Shown in pieces: positions 56,684 through 64,000 of a stretch of DNA of 64,000 nt. The position numbers were made by a program, and so were the translations under genes. Source of the DNA: Diaphorobacter caeni (GTDB lineage Bacteria > Pseudomonadota > Gammaproteobacteria > Burkholderiales > Burkholderiaceae_C); contig NZ_JADKYZ010000001.1 of assembly GCF_015354245.1 (NCBI RefSeq), forward strand, positions 248,001-312,000. Reading direction: 5' to 3'. The notes beneath the pieces are model-generated. The model worked only from the letters and a program-made list of their open reading frames with translations, did no database searches and was not told the DNA's origin. Position 1 is the stretch's first letter. Each line of letters starts with the position of its first letter.

Positions 56684-57544
56684 TCAGCGCACGTCGGTTT
56701 CGAGGGTGAGGTCGCGGGTGAACTTGAAGCGCGAGACCACGGCGATCTGGTCGGCCTTGGCGCGCATTGCCGGTCCGAAGTGGCCGTAGGGTCCGGCTGC
56801 GGTGGCGATGGCTTCGGCGCGGCGATCGAGGAGCTTGTTGCCGGAGGTCTGGGCGACTTCGGTGTCGAGCACGCGGCCGTCGTGGTTGACGGTGATGATC
56901 ATGATGAGCTCGCCGTAGAGCTTCTTGCCACCGGCTTCGGGGAAGTTCTCCGTGCCCTTGTCCTCGACCTTGCGGCGCAGCGCGTCGTAGTAGACGGCGT
57001 ACACCTCCTCGCGCGTGGCGGGGCTGATGTAGCGTTTCTTGGGACGCGCGTTTTCCTCGTTGATGCGCTTTTCGATCTCGGCCAGGACCTTGAGCAACTG
57101 CTTGCGCTTTTCTTCCTGCACTTCCTTTTCGGCATTCTTGCTGTCGGGGCGCGGGTCGGGTGGCGGCAGGTGGGCGAGTTCCCTGCGCAGCTGGGCGAGG
57201 AGCTGCGTCTGCTGCTCCATCATCGCGTCCATCTTGCGCTGGGCTTCTTCCAGATCGTCGCCCACGGCCGTGAGGGCCGAGTAGGGCAGCGGGCTGGTGG
57301 CGCGACCCGCTGCGGCCTCGCCGCCGCCAGCCAGAGACGACTGGGCGATGGCCTGGGCCTTGTCGGGTGCCTCGTTGGATTTGGCGTTGACCAGGATGAC
57401 TTCCAGCGGCGTGTCCTCGAACACGCGGTTGAAGCTTTCAGGGTCGACGAAGCGCACCGTCAACAGTGCGGCGTGGACGATGATGGAGGCTCCGAGCGCC
57501 AGTTGAAGGACGCTCAGTTTTTGAAGAAAGGCGGGCAGTTTCAC
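56684..57544 (-). CDS. TonB-family energy transducer-like protein
   Basis: A 286-residue protein. An N-terminal membrane helix (about 12-32, LQLALGASIIVHAALLTVRFV) carries a His as in TonB proteins. A spacer and a charged helical region follow (about 95-165, including LEEAQRKMDAMMEQQTQLLAQLRREL and EIEKRINEENARPKKRY) in place of the usual Pro-rich rod. The C-terminal TonB-like domain has GELIMIITVNHDGRVLDTEVAQTSGNKLLDRRAEAIATAAGPYGHF. No exbB/exbD is nearby. It is transcribed after the RNase gene, 12 bp away, and may act in outer-membrane processes rather than as the main TonB. Confidence 0.85.
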   Translation of the reverse strand: MKLPAFLQKLSVLQLALGASIIVHAALLTVRFVDPESFNRVFEDTPLEVILVNAKSNEAPDKAQAIAQSSLAGGGEAAAGRATSPLPYSALTAVGDDLEEAQRKMDAMMEQQTQLLAQLRRELAHLPPPDPRPDSKNAEKEVQEEKRKQLLKVLAEIEKRINEENARPKKRYISPATREEVYAVYYDALRRKVEDKGTENFPEAGGKKLYGELIMIITVNHDGRVLDTEVAQTSGNKLLDRRAEAIATAAGPYGHFGPAMRAKADQIAVVSRFKFTRDLTLETDVR

Positions 57545-57556
57545 GGCGCCTGATTA

Positions 57557-59659
57557 TCAACTGTTGTCGGAGCTTTGGGGCTTGGCTTGTGCAGCCTGTG
57601 GCGCATCTGCCGCATCGCTCTCGTTGACGTCGACCGCAATCGCGATCGGGCCGGCGACCGAATCGTCGTCCTCGTCTTCTTCGCTGACTTCGCCGTCATC
57701 GCTCGGGTCATTCGGATCATCGAGACGCTGCAGCACGGTGCCGTGGATGTCGAGCGTGATTTCGTCGATGTCGCCGAGCCTGATGAGCGCGCGTGCGCCG
57801 CGCGGCAGGTTCTGCGCGCCGAGCACCGAGATGACCAGCGGAAGCGCATCGGCACGCACAAGCATGCCGGCTCCGCCGTTGTCCTTGATGACGGTGGCTT
57901 CGAGTTCGGTGATGCCGTTCTGCTCCAGATACTTGAGCGTCCAGAAGCGTTCCATGCCGGCCTGGTAGCCGTTGTAGGCGCCGTAGGCAGCGTCGAAGCT
58001 GGAGATGATCGAGAACAGGTCCGCATCCTTGGGCTTGAACGGCGCGGCGAGCGCGGCGGTCTTGCCGTGGCGGGCGCAGGCGATGATCTGCCACTGGTTC
58101 ACCAGATCGACATAGCGACGCAGCGGCGAGGTGGACCATGCATAGCACTTCACGCCGATGCCCGCGTGCGGCTGGGCCTTGGTGCCCATGCGCACTTTCA
58201 CGCCGGGAGCGAGTGAGTACTGGCTGCGATAGATGCCGGGCACGCCGTGATCGGCGAGCAGTTGTCCCCAGGTGCTGTTGGCGACGATGGCGGCCTCGGC
58301 GACGATGAGGTCGAGCGGCGCACCGCGCTTGCGCGTGGTGATGCTGACGGTCTCGTTGCCGGTGGGCTCCGCGCCGTCGTTGCCGTCGAGGCGGAAGTTG
58401 TAGTCGGGACGGTTGAAGGTCTCGGGCTTGCCGCGCACGATCTCGCGGTCGGCCTTGAGCTTCTGGGCGAGCCGGAACAGGAAGGACATTTCGCTGCGGC
58501 GATCCAGCAGCTCCTGCGGCGTGCCGTCGACCGTGATCGACGCGTCGTTCAGCCATTCTTCGGTGACGATGTGATCGAGCTTGTCGTGGCGCAGGTTGAC
58601 GGCGACGGGCACGCGCTCCAGCTTGGTCTCGGTGCCGGTGATCTCCAGCGTCTCTTCGTTGATCGTCGCGTACAGGGAGACGGCGGGGTTGGCGCGGCCT
58701 TCGTCGAGGGTGTAGATCTTCACCACTTCGTCGGGCAGCATGGTGATCTTGTAGCCCGGCATGTAGACGGTGGACAGGCGCGAGCGGCCGAGCTGGTCCA
58801 GCGGCGTGCCGGGCACGATCGCCAGACCCGGCGCGGCGATGTGCACGCCCAGCGTGATGGTACCAGTGCCGAGGCCCTGCACGGAGAGCGCATCGTCGAT
58901 TTCGGTGGTCTGGGAATCGTCGATGGAATAGGCCTGCACGGGCGCGAGCGGCAGATCCTGCGGCGGCTGGGGCGCGCTGAGCTGCGCAAAGCCGGTGCCT
59001 TTGGGGAAGTTCTCGAACAGGAAGCGCTTCCAGTGGAACTCGTAGGCCGAGTCGATGGCGCCCGCCGCCTGCAGCAGGTCGAGCGGCGCCTTGTGCGTGG
59101 CGCGGCTGGCCTCGACCACGGCCTTGTATTCGGGGGCGTTCTTGTCGGGCTTGAACAGGATCTTGTAGAGCTGGTCGCGGATTGGCTGCGGGCATACGCC
59201 GGTGCCGAGCTCCTGCGCCCAGGCGGTGATCTGCTCCTGAATCAGCCGCTTCTTCTCGATGCCGGCCAGCGCCTGCTGCAGGATTTCTGCGGGCGCTTTC
59301 TTGAAACGGCCCTTGCCCGCGCGTCGGAAATAGTGCGGGGCCTCGTGCAGCGCGAGCAGCGCGGCGGCCTGTTCGGTGATCGAAGCGGACTCGGAAAAAT
59401 AGTCGCGGGCCAGATCGGCAAAGCCGAACTCGCCCTCGGGCGCGAATTCCCAGGCCAGATCGAGATCGATGGTGGCAGCCAGTTCGCGGCCCTTGGCCAG
59501 CAATTCTGCGGGCGCGGGCTTGTCGAACTTCATCAGGATGTTGGCGGCCTTGACCTTGACGCGTTTTCCTGTGTCCAGCTCGATCTGGGCCGAGCTTTCC
59601 GCCTCAGAGAGGATGCGGCCAGCCTGAAACTTGCCGGCTTCTTCGAATAGTGCATGCAT
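57557..59659 (-). CDS. RNase II-family 3'-5' exoribonuclease
   Basis: A 700-residue RNB-domain protein. The N-terminal part (about 1-230) is an S1/CSD-like and helical lead. The RNB catalytic domain has the acidic motif YSIDDSQTTEIDDALSV (about 265-281) with the metal-binding Asp residues, then HIAAPG, RSRLSTVYMPG and CYAWSTSPLRRYVDLVNQW near the end. The C-terminal S1-like region ends in a very acidic segment (NDPSDDGEVSEEDEDDDS). It degrades RNA from the 3' end. The ATG at 59659 has GGGAAAAT upstream. Gene order rnb-tonB-aroE-mtgA is usual in this family. Confidence 0.9.
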   Translation of the reverse strand: MHALFEEAGKFQAGRILSEAESSAQIELDTGKRVKVKAANILMKFDKPAPAELLAKGRELAATIDLDLAWEFAPEGEFGFADLARDYFSESASITEQAAALLALHEAPHYFRRAGKGRFKKAPAEILQQALAGIEKKRLIQEQITAWAQELGTGVCPQPIRDQLYKILFKPDKNAPEYKAVVEASRATHKAPLDLLQAAGAIDSAYEFHWKRFLFENFPKGTGFAQLSAPQPPQDLPLAPVQAYSIDDSQTTEIDDALSVQGLGTGTITLGVHIAAPGLAIVPGTPLDQLGRSRLSTVYMPGYKITMLPDEVVKIYTLDEGRANPAVSLYATINEETLEITGTETKLERVPVAVNLRHDKLDHIVTEEWLNDASITVDGTPQELLDRRSEMSFLFRLAQKLKADREIVRGKPETFNRPDYNFRLDGNDGAEPTGNETVSITTRKRGAPLDLIVAEAAIVANSTWGQLLADHGVPGIYRSQYSLAPGVKVRMGTKAQPHAGIGVKCYAWSTSPLRRYVDLVNQWQIIACARHGKTAALAAPFKPKDADLFSIISSFDAAYGAYNGYQAGMERFWTLKYLEQNGITELEATVIKDNGGAGMLVRADALPLVISVLGAQNLPRGARALIRLGDIDEITLDIHGTVLQRLDDPNDPSDDGEVSEEDEDDDSVAGPIAIAVDVNESDAADAPQAAQAKPQSSDNS

Positions 59660-59801
59660 GACGGCTATTTTCCCATGGCGCGAGGACCCGCATGCGCAGG
59701 TGCCCAGTTGGACACAAGGATTTGCGGTTGGCGCAGGGCGGCGGAGGCCCGCAGGTCTATGATTCACGGCTTGTCCTACGCGCATGCAATGGCGCGCACC
59801 C

Positions 59802-61379
59802 ATGAAAGCAGTCACTCACGTCTTTGCCCTGGCCCTGAAGAGTCTGGCCGTGGCCATTCCTTTTCTCTTCGCCCATACCCAGTCGCCCCTGACGAATTTC
59901 TGGCCGCTGGTGGCAAGCGCGCTGTGCGGCTGGCTGATCGTGATGCTCTGCATCCCGCTCGTGGGCCGGCCCGCTGGGCTGCGCGCGGAACTCGGTCAAA
60001 GCCTGGCCTGCGGATTGATGCTGGCGGGCGCGCTCGCGTCCGTCATCGGACTGATTCAGTTCTTTCGGGGCGACGTGGGACTGTCGCCGTGGATCTACCA
60101 GAGCACGCTGGGGCAGGCCATTGGCAACGTGCGCCAGCGCAACCAGCAGGCGACGCTGCTGCTGATGAGCGCGCTTGCGCTGCTGCTGTGCTCGTCGCGC
60201 TGGCTGCGCAGACGCACGCCCGTGGATTTCGACGCGCCGACTGGCGAGCACCATCATTGGCTCACGGTCTTTGCGGCGGCCGCACCGTGGCTGCTGGTGC
60301 TGCTCGCCATGGGCAGCGGGGTGACCGCGTCGCGCACCGGCGCGGTCGAGTGGCTGGCGCTGGTGGTGATGCTCTGGTTCTGGCGCAAGAGCGTGGGCAG
60401 GCTGGGGTTGGCGCTGGGCGTGGCCGGATTGCTGGCCTATCTGTTTTCGGCGTGGCTGCTGCCCGAGCTGCTGCTGCGCTGGAGCGGCGTGCAGATGGAT
60501 GGCCTTTTCATGCGCGTGGCCGATACCTCGCACCGCTGCACGAGCCGTCTCACGCTGTGGTCGAACATGGTGTATCTGATCGAGCAGCGGCCGTGGTTCG
60601 GCTGGGGCTGGGGCGAGCTGGACTATGCCCACTACAGTACCGCGTTCCCGAACGAGCGTTTCTGTGTGCTGCTCGACAACGCGCACAACCTGCCGCTGCA
60701 CCTGGCCGTGGAGCTCGGTCTGCCGGTGGCGCTGGCGGTCTGCGCCTTCGTGCTCTGGGCGGTCTGGCGTTTCAAGCCATGGCGCGAGACCGATGGTGCA
60801 CGCCAGTTGGCCTGGGGGGCGCTCGCGCTGATCGGCATGCACAGCATGCTCGAGTTTCCGCTGTGGTACGGGCCGTTCCAGCTCGTCGCGGTCATCGCCA
60901 TCGCGATTCTGGTGCTGCCGGTGAAGCCGGTGGAACTTTCCGCCCGCACCGCCACGCGGCGGCAGGTGGCGTTGCTCGTGTCCTGCGCGGCGTGGCTGGT
61001 GGGCGCCTACTGGATCAGCAGCGACTTCCGCCGCATGGCCGCGCTGTACCAGGCGCCGCAGCATCGCGAGGCGCAGTGGCGTCACCTCACGGCGCGGGAG
61101 GTCAGCGAAGACTCGGAATTCTTCACCGATCAGGCCGAGTTCGCATGGCTCACCACCACTACCGTGACGGCCGAGAACGCGGTGCAGATGCATGCGATGG
61201 CGCGGCGCATGCTGCACTACTCGCCCGAGCCGCGCGTGATCACCAAGCTGATCGAAAGCTCCCGGCTTCTCGGCGCGGACAGCGAGGCGAATGAGCACAT
61301 GGCGTTGCTCCAGAAGGCCTATCCCGATGCGTACAAGGCCTTCGTGGACAAGCAGCCGCTGCCCGCGTCATCGCACTGA
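59802..61379 (+). CDS. O-antigen ligase/Wzy-type membrane protein (pilin glycosylation ligase-like)
   Basis: A 525-residue polytopic protein with about ten to eleven membrane segments. The Wzy_C region contains NMVYLIEQRPWFGWGWGELDYAHYST and the C-terminal periplasmic loop. The PglL-like HNLPLHLAVELGLPVAL and MLEFPLWYGPF motifs are clear, resembling the ligases that transfer oligosaccharide to type IV pilin (PglL/TfpO) or polymerase WaaL. The C-terminus is a TPR-like helical tail (about 400-525). The exact acceptor cannot be told from sequence. ATG 59802 is chosen; ATG 59784 is in frame. No glycosyltransferase or pilin genes are adjacent. Confidence 0.82.
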   Translation: MKAVTHVFALALKSLAVAIPFLFAHTQSPLTNFWPLVASALCGWLIVMLCIPLVGRPAGLRAELGQSLACGLMLAGALASVIGLIQFFRGDVGLSPWIYQSTLGQAIGNVRQRNQQATLLLMSALALLLCSSRWLRRRTPVDFDAPTGEHHHWLTVFAAAAPWLLVLLAMGSGVTASRTGAVEWLALVVMLWFWRKSVGRLGLALGVAGLLAYLFSAWLLPELLLRWSGVQMDGLFMRVADTSHRCTSRLTLWSNMVYLIEQRPWFGWGWGELDYAHYSTAFPNERFCVLLDNAHNLPLHLAVELGLPVALAVCAFVLWAVWRFKPWRETDGARQLAWGALALIGMHSMLEFPLWYGPFQLVAVIAIAILVLPVKPVELSARTATRRQVALLVSCAAWLVGAYWISSDFRRMAALYQAPQHREAQWRHLTAREVSEDSEFFTDQAEFAWLTTTTVTAENAVQMHAMARRMLHYSPEPRVITKLIESSRLLGADSEANEHMALLQKAYPDAYKAFVDKQPLPASSH

Positions 61380-61448
61380 CGCCACCTCCTTCGGGGCGCC
61401 TCGAGTCTTCACCCCGGATCGCGTTGCGCGGTCAGGCGAACGGGAGGC

Positions 61449-62033
61449 TCAGGCCAGTCGACAAAAGCGGATCACGTCTTCGAGGTGCTTCTCGAAGTCG
61501 CTGAGCGCATGGTCGCCGCCTTCGAGGATGTGCAGCTCGGCGCTCGCATAGCGCTCGGCCATCTCGTGCCAGTCGAGCAGCTCGTCACCCTTGGCGATGA
61601 TGGCCATTTCGGGCCCGGCGGGCGGCAGGTGGCGCACGTCCAGCCCCTTGAGCTCGTCAACGAAGTGCGGCTGGAAATAGAAGTGCTCGTTCGGGTTGTG
61701 CCAGGCCGTCTGGTCGCCGATGTGGCGCTGCAGATCGCGCGCCGGATTGACGGCGGGGTTGAGCATCACGCTTGTGCAGCCCATGTGCTGCGCGAACCAG
61801 CTGGCGTAGAAGCCGCCCAGCGACGAGCCGATGACCGCAGTCGTGTCGCGCGGCCAGTGGCTCGTGCCTTCCGTCACCATGGCCATGGCTTCGGCGGGGG
61901 AGGGCGGCAGTTGAGGGCACCAGAAATGCACCTGTGGATGCGTGCGCGTCACGTGGGCGGCGGTCATCTGGGCCTTGGCGGAGCGGGGCGAGGAACGGAA
62001 ACCGTGCAGATAGAGCAGATGCGTCGTGGACAT
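61449..62033 (-). CDS. YqiA/YcfP-family alpha/beta-hydrolase (esterase)
   Basis: A 194-residue small alpha/beta-hydrolase. LLYLHGFRSSPRSAKA carries the oxyanion-hole motif, VIGSSLGGFYASWFAQHMG the nucleophile elbow GSSLGG, and the C-terminal ILEGGDHALSDFEKHL the catalytic His; Asp probably in GDELLDW. Substrate unknown; E. coli YqiA shows esterase activity on short acyl esters. Convergent with the Wzy-type gene; rodA begins 118 bp away on the other strand. Confidence 0.9.
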   Translation of the reverse strand: MSTTHLLYLHGFRSSPRSAKAQMTAAHVTRTHPQVHFWCPQLPPSPAEAMAMVTEGTSHWPRDTTAVIGSSLGGFYASWFAQHMGCTSVMLNPAVNPARDLQRHIGDQTAWHNPNEHFYFQPHFVDELKGLDVRHLPPAGPEMAIIAKGDELLDWHEMAERYASAELHILEGGDHALSDFEKHLEDVIRFCRLA

Positions 62034-62151
62034 GAATGGGACCGTGGGAGCGCGCGCGGCGCGACCCTGGACAGTTGTTTACGCGAATGGTGAGAGGAGA
62101 TTCTGCACCCGCCATGAAGGGTTGTGCGCCGCACTGGGATAATCGCGCGCC

Positions 62152-63321
62152 ATGTCCGCCGTTTTCGACAAACCTACGCTGCTCCAGCGTGTCATGCCCC
62201 TGCTGCGCGGGTTCGATTGGCCGTTGATCGCTCTTTTGCTGATCCTCACGTCCATCGGGCTCACGGCCATGTATTCGTCGGGGTACGACCACGGCACGCG
62301 GTTCATGGACCACGGCCGCAATATTCTTCTCGCGGCAGGCATTCTGTTTTGCGTGTCACAGGTGCCGCCCCAGAAACTCATGGCGCTGGCCGTGCCGCTC
62401 TACACGCTGGGCGTGGCGCTGCTGGTGGCGGTGGCGCTGTTCGGCATCACCAAGAAGGGGGCCCAGCGCTGGATCAACGTGGGCGTGGTGATCCAGCCGA
62501 GCGAGCTGCTCAAGATCGCCACGCCGCTGATGCTGGCCTGGTGGTTTCAGAAACGTGAAGGGCAGTTGCGCGCGGCGGACTTCGTGGTCGCCGTCGTGCT
62601 GCTGATGATCCCCGTGGGACTGATCATGAAGCAGCCCGACCTCGGCACCTCGCTGCTGGTGATGGCGGCCGGCCTGTCGGTGATCTTCTTCGCCGGGCTG
62701 CCGTGGAAGCTGGTGGTGCCGCCGGTGCTGATCGGTGCGGTCGGCATTTTCCTGATCGTCTGGTTCGAACCGCAACTGTGCGCGGAAGGCGTGCGCTGGC
62801 CGGTGCTGCATGACTACCAGCAGCAGCGCATCTGCACGCTGCTCGACCCCACCCGCGACCCGCTCGGCAAGGGCTTCCACATCATTCAGGGCATGATCGC
62901 CATCGGCTCGGGCGGCATCTGGGGCAAGGGCTTCATGGCGGGAACGCAGACCCATCTGGAGTTCATCCCCGAGCGCACGACCGACTTCATCTTCGCCGCG
63001 TTTTCCGAAGAGTTCGGCCTCGTCGGCAACATCGCGCTCATCATCAGCTTTCTGCTGCTGGTCTGGCGCGGCCTGGCGATCGCCGTGAGCGCCAATTCTC
63101 TGTTCGGTCGTCTCATGGCCGGCGCGGTCTCGATGATCTTCTTCACCTACGCCTTCGTGAACATGGGCATGGTCAGCGGCATCCTGCCGGTGGTCGGCGT
63201 GCCCCTGCCGTTCGTGAGCTACGGCGGCACCGCGATGGTGACACTGGGTCTGGCGCTTGGCGTTCTGATGTCGGTAGCCAGAGCCCAGAATCAGCCATCC
63301 CAAGCTCCCCAGGAAAACTAG
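62152..63321 (+). CDS. rodA: Rod-shape peptidoglycan polymerase RodA (SEDS)
   Basis: A 389-residue SEDS glycosyltransferase of the elongasome with about ten membrane segments. RWINVGVVIQPSELLKIATPLML, LIMKQPDLGTSLLVMAAG with catalytic Asp, GFHIIQGMIAIGSGGIWGKGFMAGTQTHLEFIPERTTDFIFAAFSEEFGLVG and LPFVSYGGTAMV are the signatures. It works with PBP2 in lateral wall synthesis; mrdA/pbp2 and mreBCD are not within the window, although rodA usually follows them. A nested palindrome follows 76 nt after its stop. Confidence 0.97.
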   Translation: MSAVFDKPTLLQRVMPLLRGFDWPLIALLLILTSIGLTAMYSSGYDHGTRFMDHGRNILLAAGILFCVSQVPPQKLMALAVPLYTLGVALLVAVALFGITKKGAQRWINVGVVIQPSELLKIATPLMLAWWFQKREGQLRAADFVVAVVLLMIPVGLIMKQPDLGTSLLVMAAGLSVIFFAGLPWKLVVPPVLIGAVGIFLIVWFEPQLCAEGVRWPVLHDYQQQRICTLLDPTRDPLGKGFHIIQGMIAIGSGGIWGKGFMAGTQTHLEFIPERTTDFIFAAFSEEFGLVGNIALIISFLLLVWRGLAIAVSANSLFGRLMAGAVSMIFFTYAFVNMGMVSGILPVVGVPLPFVSYGGTAMVTLGLALGVLMSVARAQNQPSQAPQEN

Positions 63322-63396
63322 TTTCCCAACTTCCGCCCCCGGTTTTCAAACAGCGGAGCCGAGCAGTGAGCAGAGTGCATGAACCTGCAACTCCAA

Positions 63397-63489
63397 TGGC
63401 GAGATAGCCCCTCAGACGCGACGCAAAGCCGCAGACAGTACACGTGTACGGCAAGGCTTTGCAACAAAGTCTGAGGGGCTATCTCGCCA
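63397..63489. repeat. 93-nt nested perfect palindrome between rodA and tldD
   Basis: Outer arms of 21 bp (63397-63417 and 63469-63489, TGGCGAGATAGCCCCTCAGAC) are perfectly complementary. Inside are second arms GCAAAGCC/GGCTTTGC (63423-63430, 63455-63462) and a central 12-bp palindrome GTACACGTGTAC (63438-63449). The whole can form one long hairpin or cruciform. No T-run follows on either strand. Confidence 0.95.
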
Positions 63490-63528
63490 CCTTCAAACGA
63501 ATCGCGAGCCCCCTCTACAATGAGCAGG

Positions 63529-64000
63529 ATGATCTCCCGCGAACCCACCATTGAACGTTTGGCCATCGCTCGTCAGCTGCTGCTGGAGCCCTTCGGCCTC
63601 GATGAGTCCCATCTGACCCGCGCGCTGACGGAAATCCGTGCGCATCAGGTAGACGACGCCGATCTCTACTTCCAGTACACGCGCAGCGAAGGCTGGAGTC
63701 TGGAAGAGGGCATCGTCAAGACCGGCTCGTTCAGCATCGACCAAGGGGTCGGCGTGCGTGCGGTGAGCGGCGAGAAAACGGCGTTCGCCTATTCAGACGA
63801 CATCTCCGAAGCCTCCCTGCTCGACGCGGCGCGCACCGTGCGCTCGATCGCCTCGGCAGCCAAGTCGGCGCGCACCAAGGTGGGCGCGCGCAAGATCGCA
63901 CAGAGCCGCTCGCTCTACCCCGAACTCGACCCCATCGCGACGATGGACAGCACGGCCAAGGTCCAACTGCTGGAGCGCGCCGAGAAGCTCGCGCGTTCCA
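63529..64000 (+). CDS. tldD: Metalloprotease TldD, 5' part
   Basis: The gene starts here and runs off the right edge, giving 157 complete codons. DDADLYFQYTRSEGWSLEEGIVKTGSFSIDQGVGVRAVSGEKTAFAYSDDISEASLLDAARTVRSI is the conserved N-terminal region of TldD proteins. TldD pairs with TldE/PmbA to process modified peptides such as microcins and is also linked to PqqD and DNA gyrase control systems. The catalytic HExxxH is beyond the window. ATG 63529 lies eight bases after a TACAAT motif (63516-63521); ATG 63520 is the alternative start. Confidence 0.93.
   Translation, partial: MISREPTIERLAIARQLLLEPFGLDESHLTRALTEIRAHQVDDADLYFQYTRSEGWSLEEGIVKTGSFSIDQGVGVRAVSGEKTAFAYSDDISEASLLDAARTVRSIASAAKSARTKVGARKIAQSRSLYPELDPIATMDSTAKVQLLERAEKLARS

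Overview
The window looks like chromosomal DNA of a betaproteobacterium of the order Burkholderiales, most likely family Comamonadaceae. This rests on uniformly high GC, an orphan Bug-type (TctC-like) binding protein, a DksA that has lost three of its four zinc cysteines, and gene neighbourhoods such as rnb-tonB-aroE-mtgA and dapF-DUF484-xerC. No insertion sequence, prophage, CRISPR array, tRNA or rRNA was seen. The genus is an inference.

Layout. 1-1508: an Hsp70-like gene cut by the window edge, with a DUF2760 gene just upstream. 1737-10237 (minus strand): a GST, then a catabolic operon transcribed DUF969-DUF979-pcp-pxpA-pxpBC-biotin carboxylase/BCCP-Bug protein, divergent from a GntR/FCD regulator (10586-11272). 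This looks like a 5-oxoproline (pyroglutamate) release, uptake and ring-opening module. 11327-13326: ruvB, two opposed copies of an intergenic repeat, and the RNase P RNA gene. 13383-18575 (minus): M48 peptidase and DUF898 membrane protein, a pseudouridine-synthase-like protein with an unusual catalytic motif, and a NUDIX-MBL fusion. 18706-21331: dapF-DUF484-xerC. 21351-23867: a FabF-like ketosynthase divergent from a TetR regulator, then an ICMT-like methyltransferase. 24079-27964: a His-rich COG0523 GTPase, dksA and a STAS-domain protein. 28216-30240: hslVU.

30389-49940: a complete division and cell wall (dcw) cluster in the order mraZ-rsmH-ftsL-ftsI-murE-murF-mraY-murD-ftsW-murG-murC-ddl-ftsQ-ftsA-ftsZ-lpxC. 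Most junctions are ATGA overlaps. It is preceded by a four-fold GTG repeat at exactly 10 bp spacing (putative MraZ box), has a strong terminator after ftsZ, and ends with a previously overlooked 58-codon membrane protein gene after lpxC. MurD carries an unusual acidic extension of about 196 residues.

50009-52163: promoter, TPP riboswitch, thiC and terminator. 52295-61379: an RcnB-like protein, ruvC, an IclR regulator, mtgA, aroE, a TonB-family protein, an RNase II-family exonuclease and an O-antigen ligase/Wzy-type membrane protein. 61449-64000: a YqiA-like esterase, rodA, a 93-nt nested perfect palindrome and the start of tldD.

Two families of intergenic repeats are scattered through the window. 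Family A (about 180-215 bp) has four copies and family B (about 90-100 bp) has three. The most novel candidates are the split urea-carboxylase-like 5-oxoprolinase operon, the MurD extension, the pseudouridine synthase homologue without the catalytic Asp, and the repeat families.
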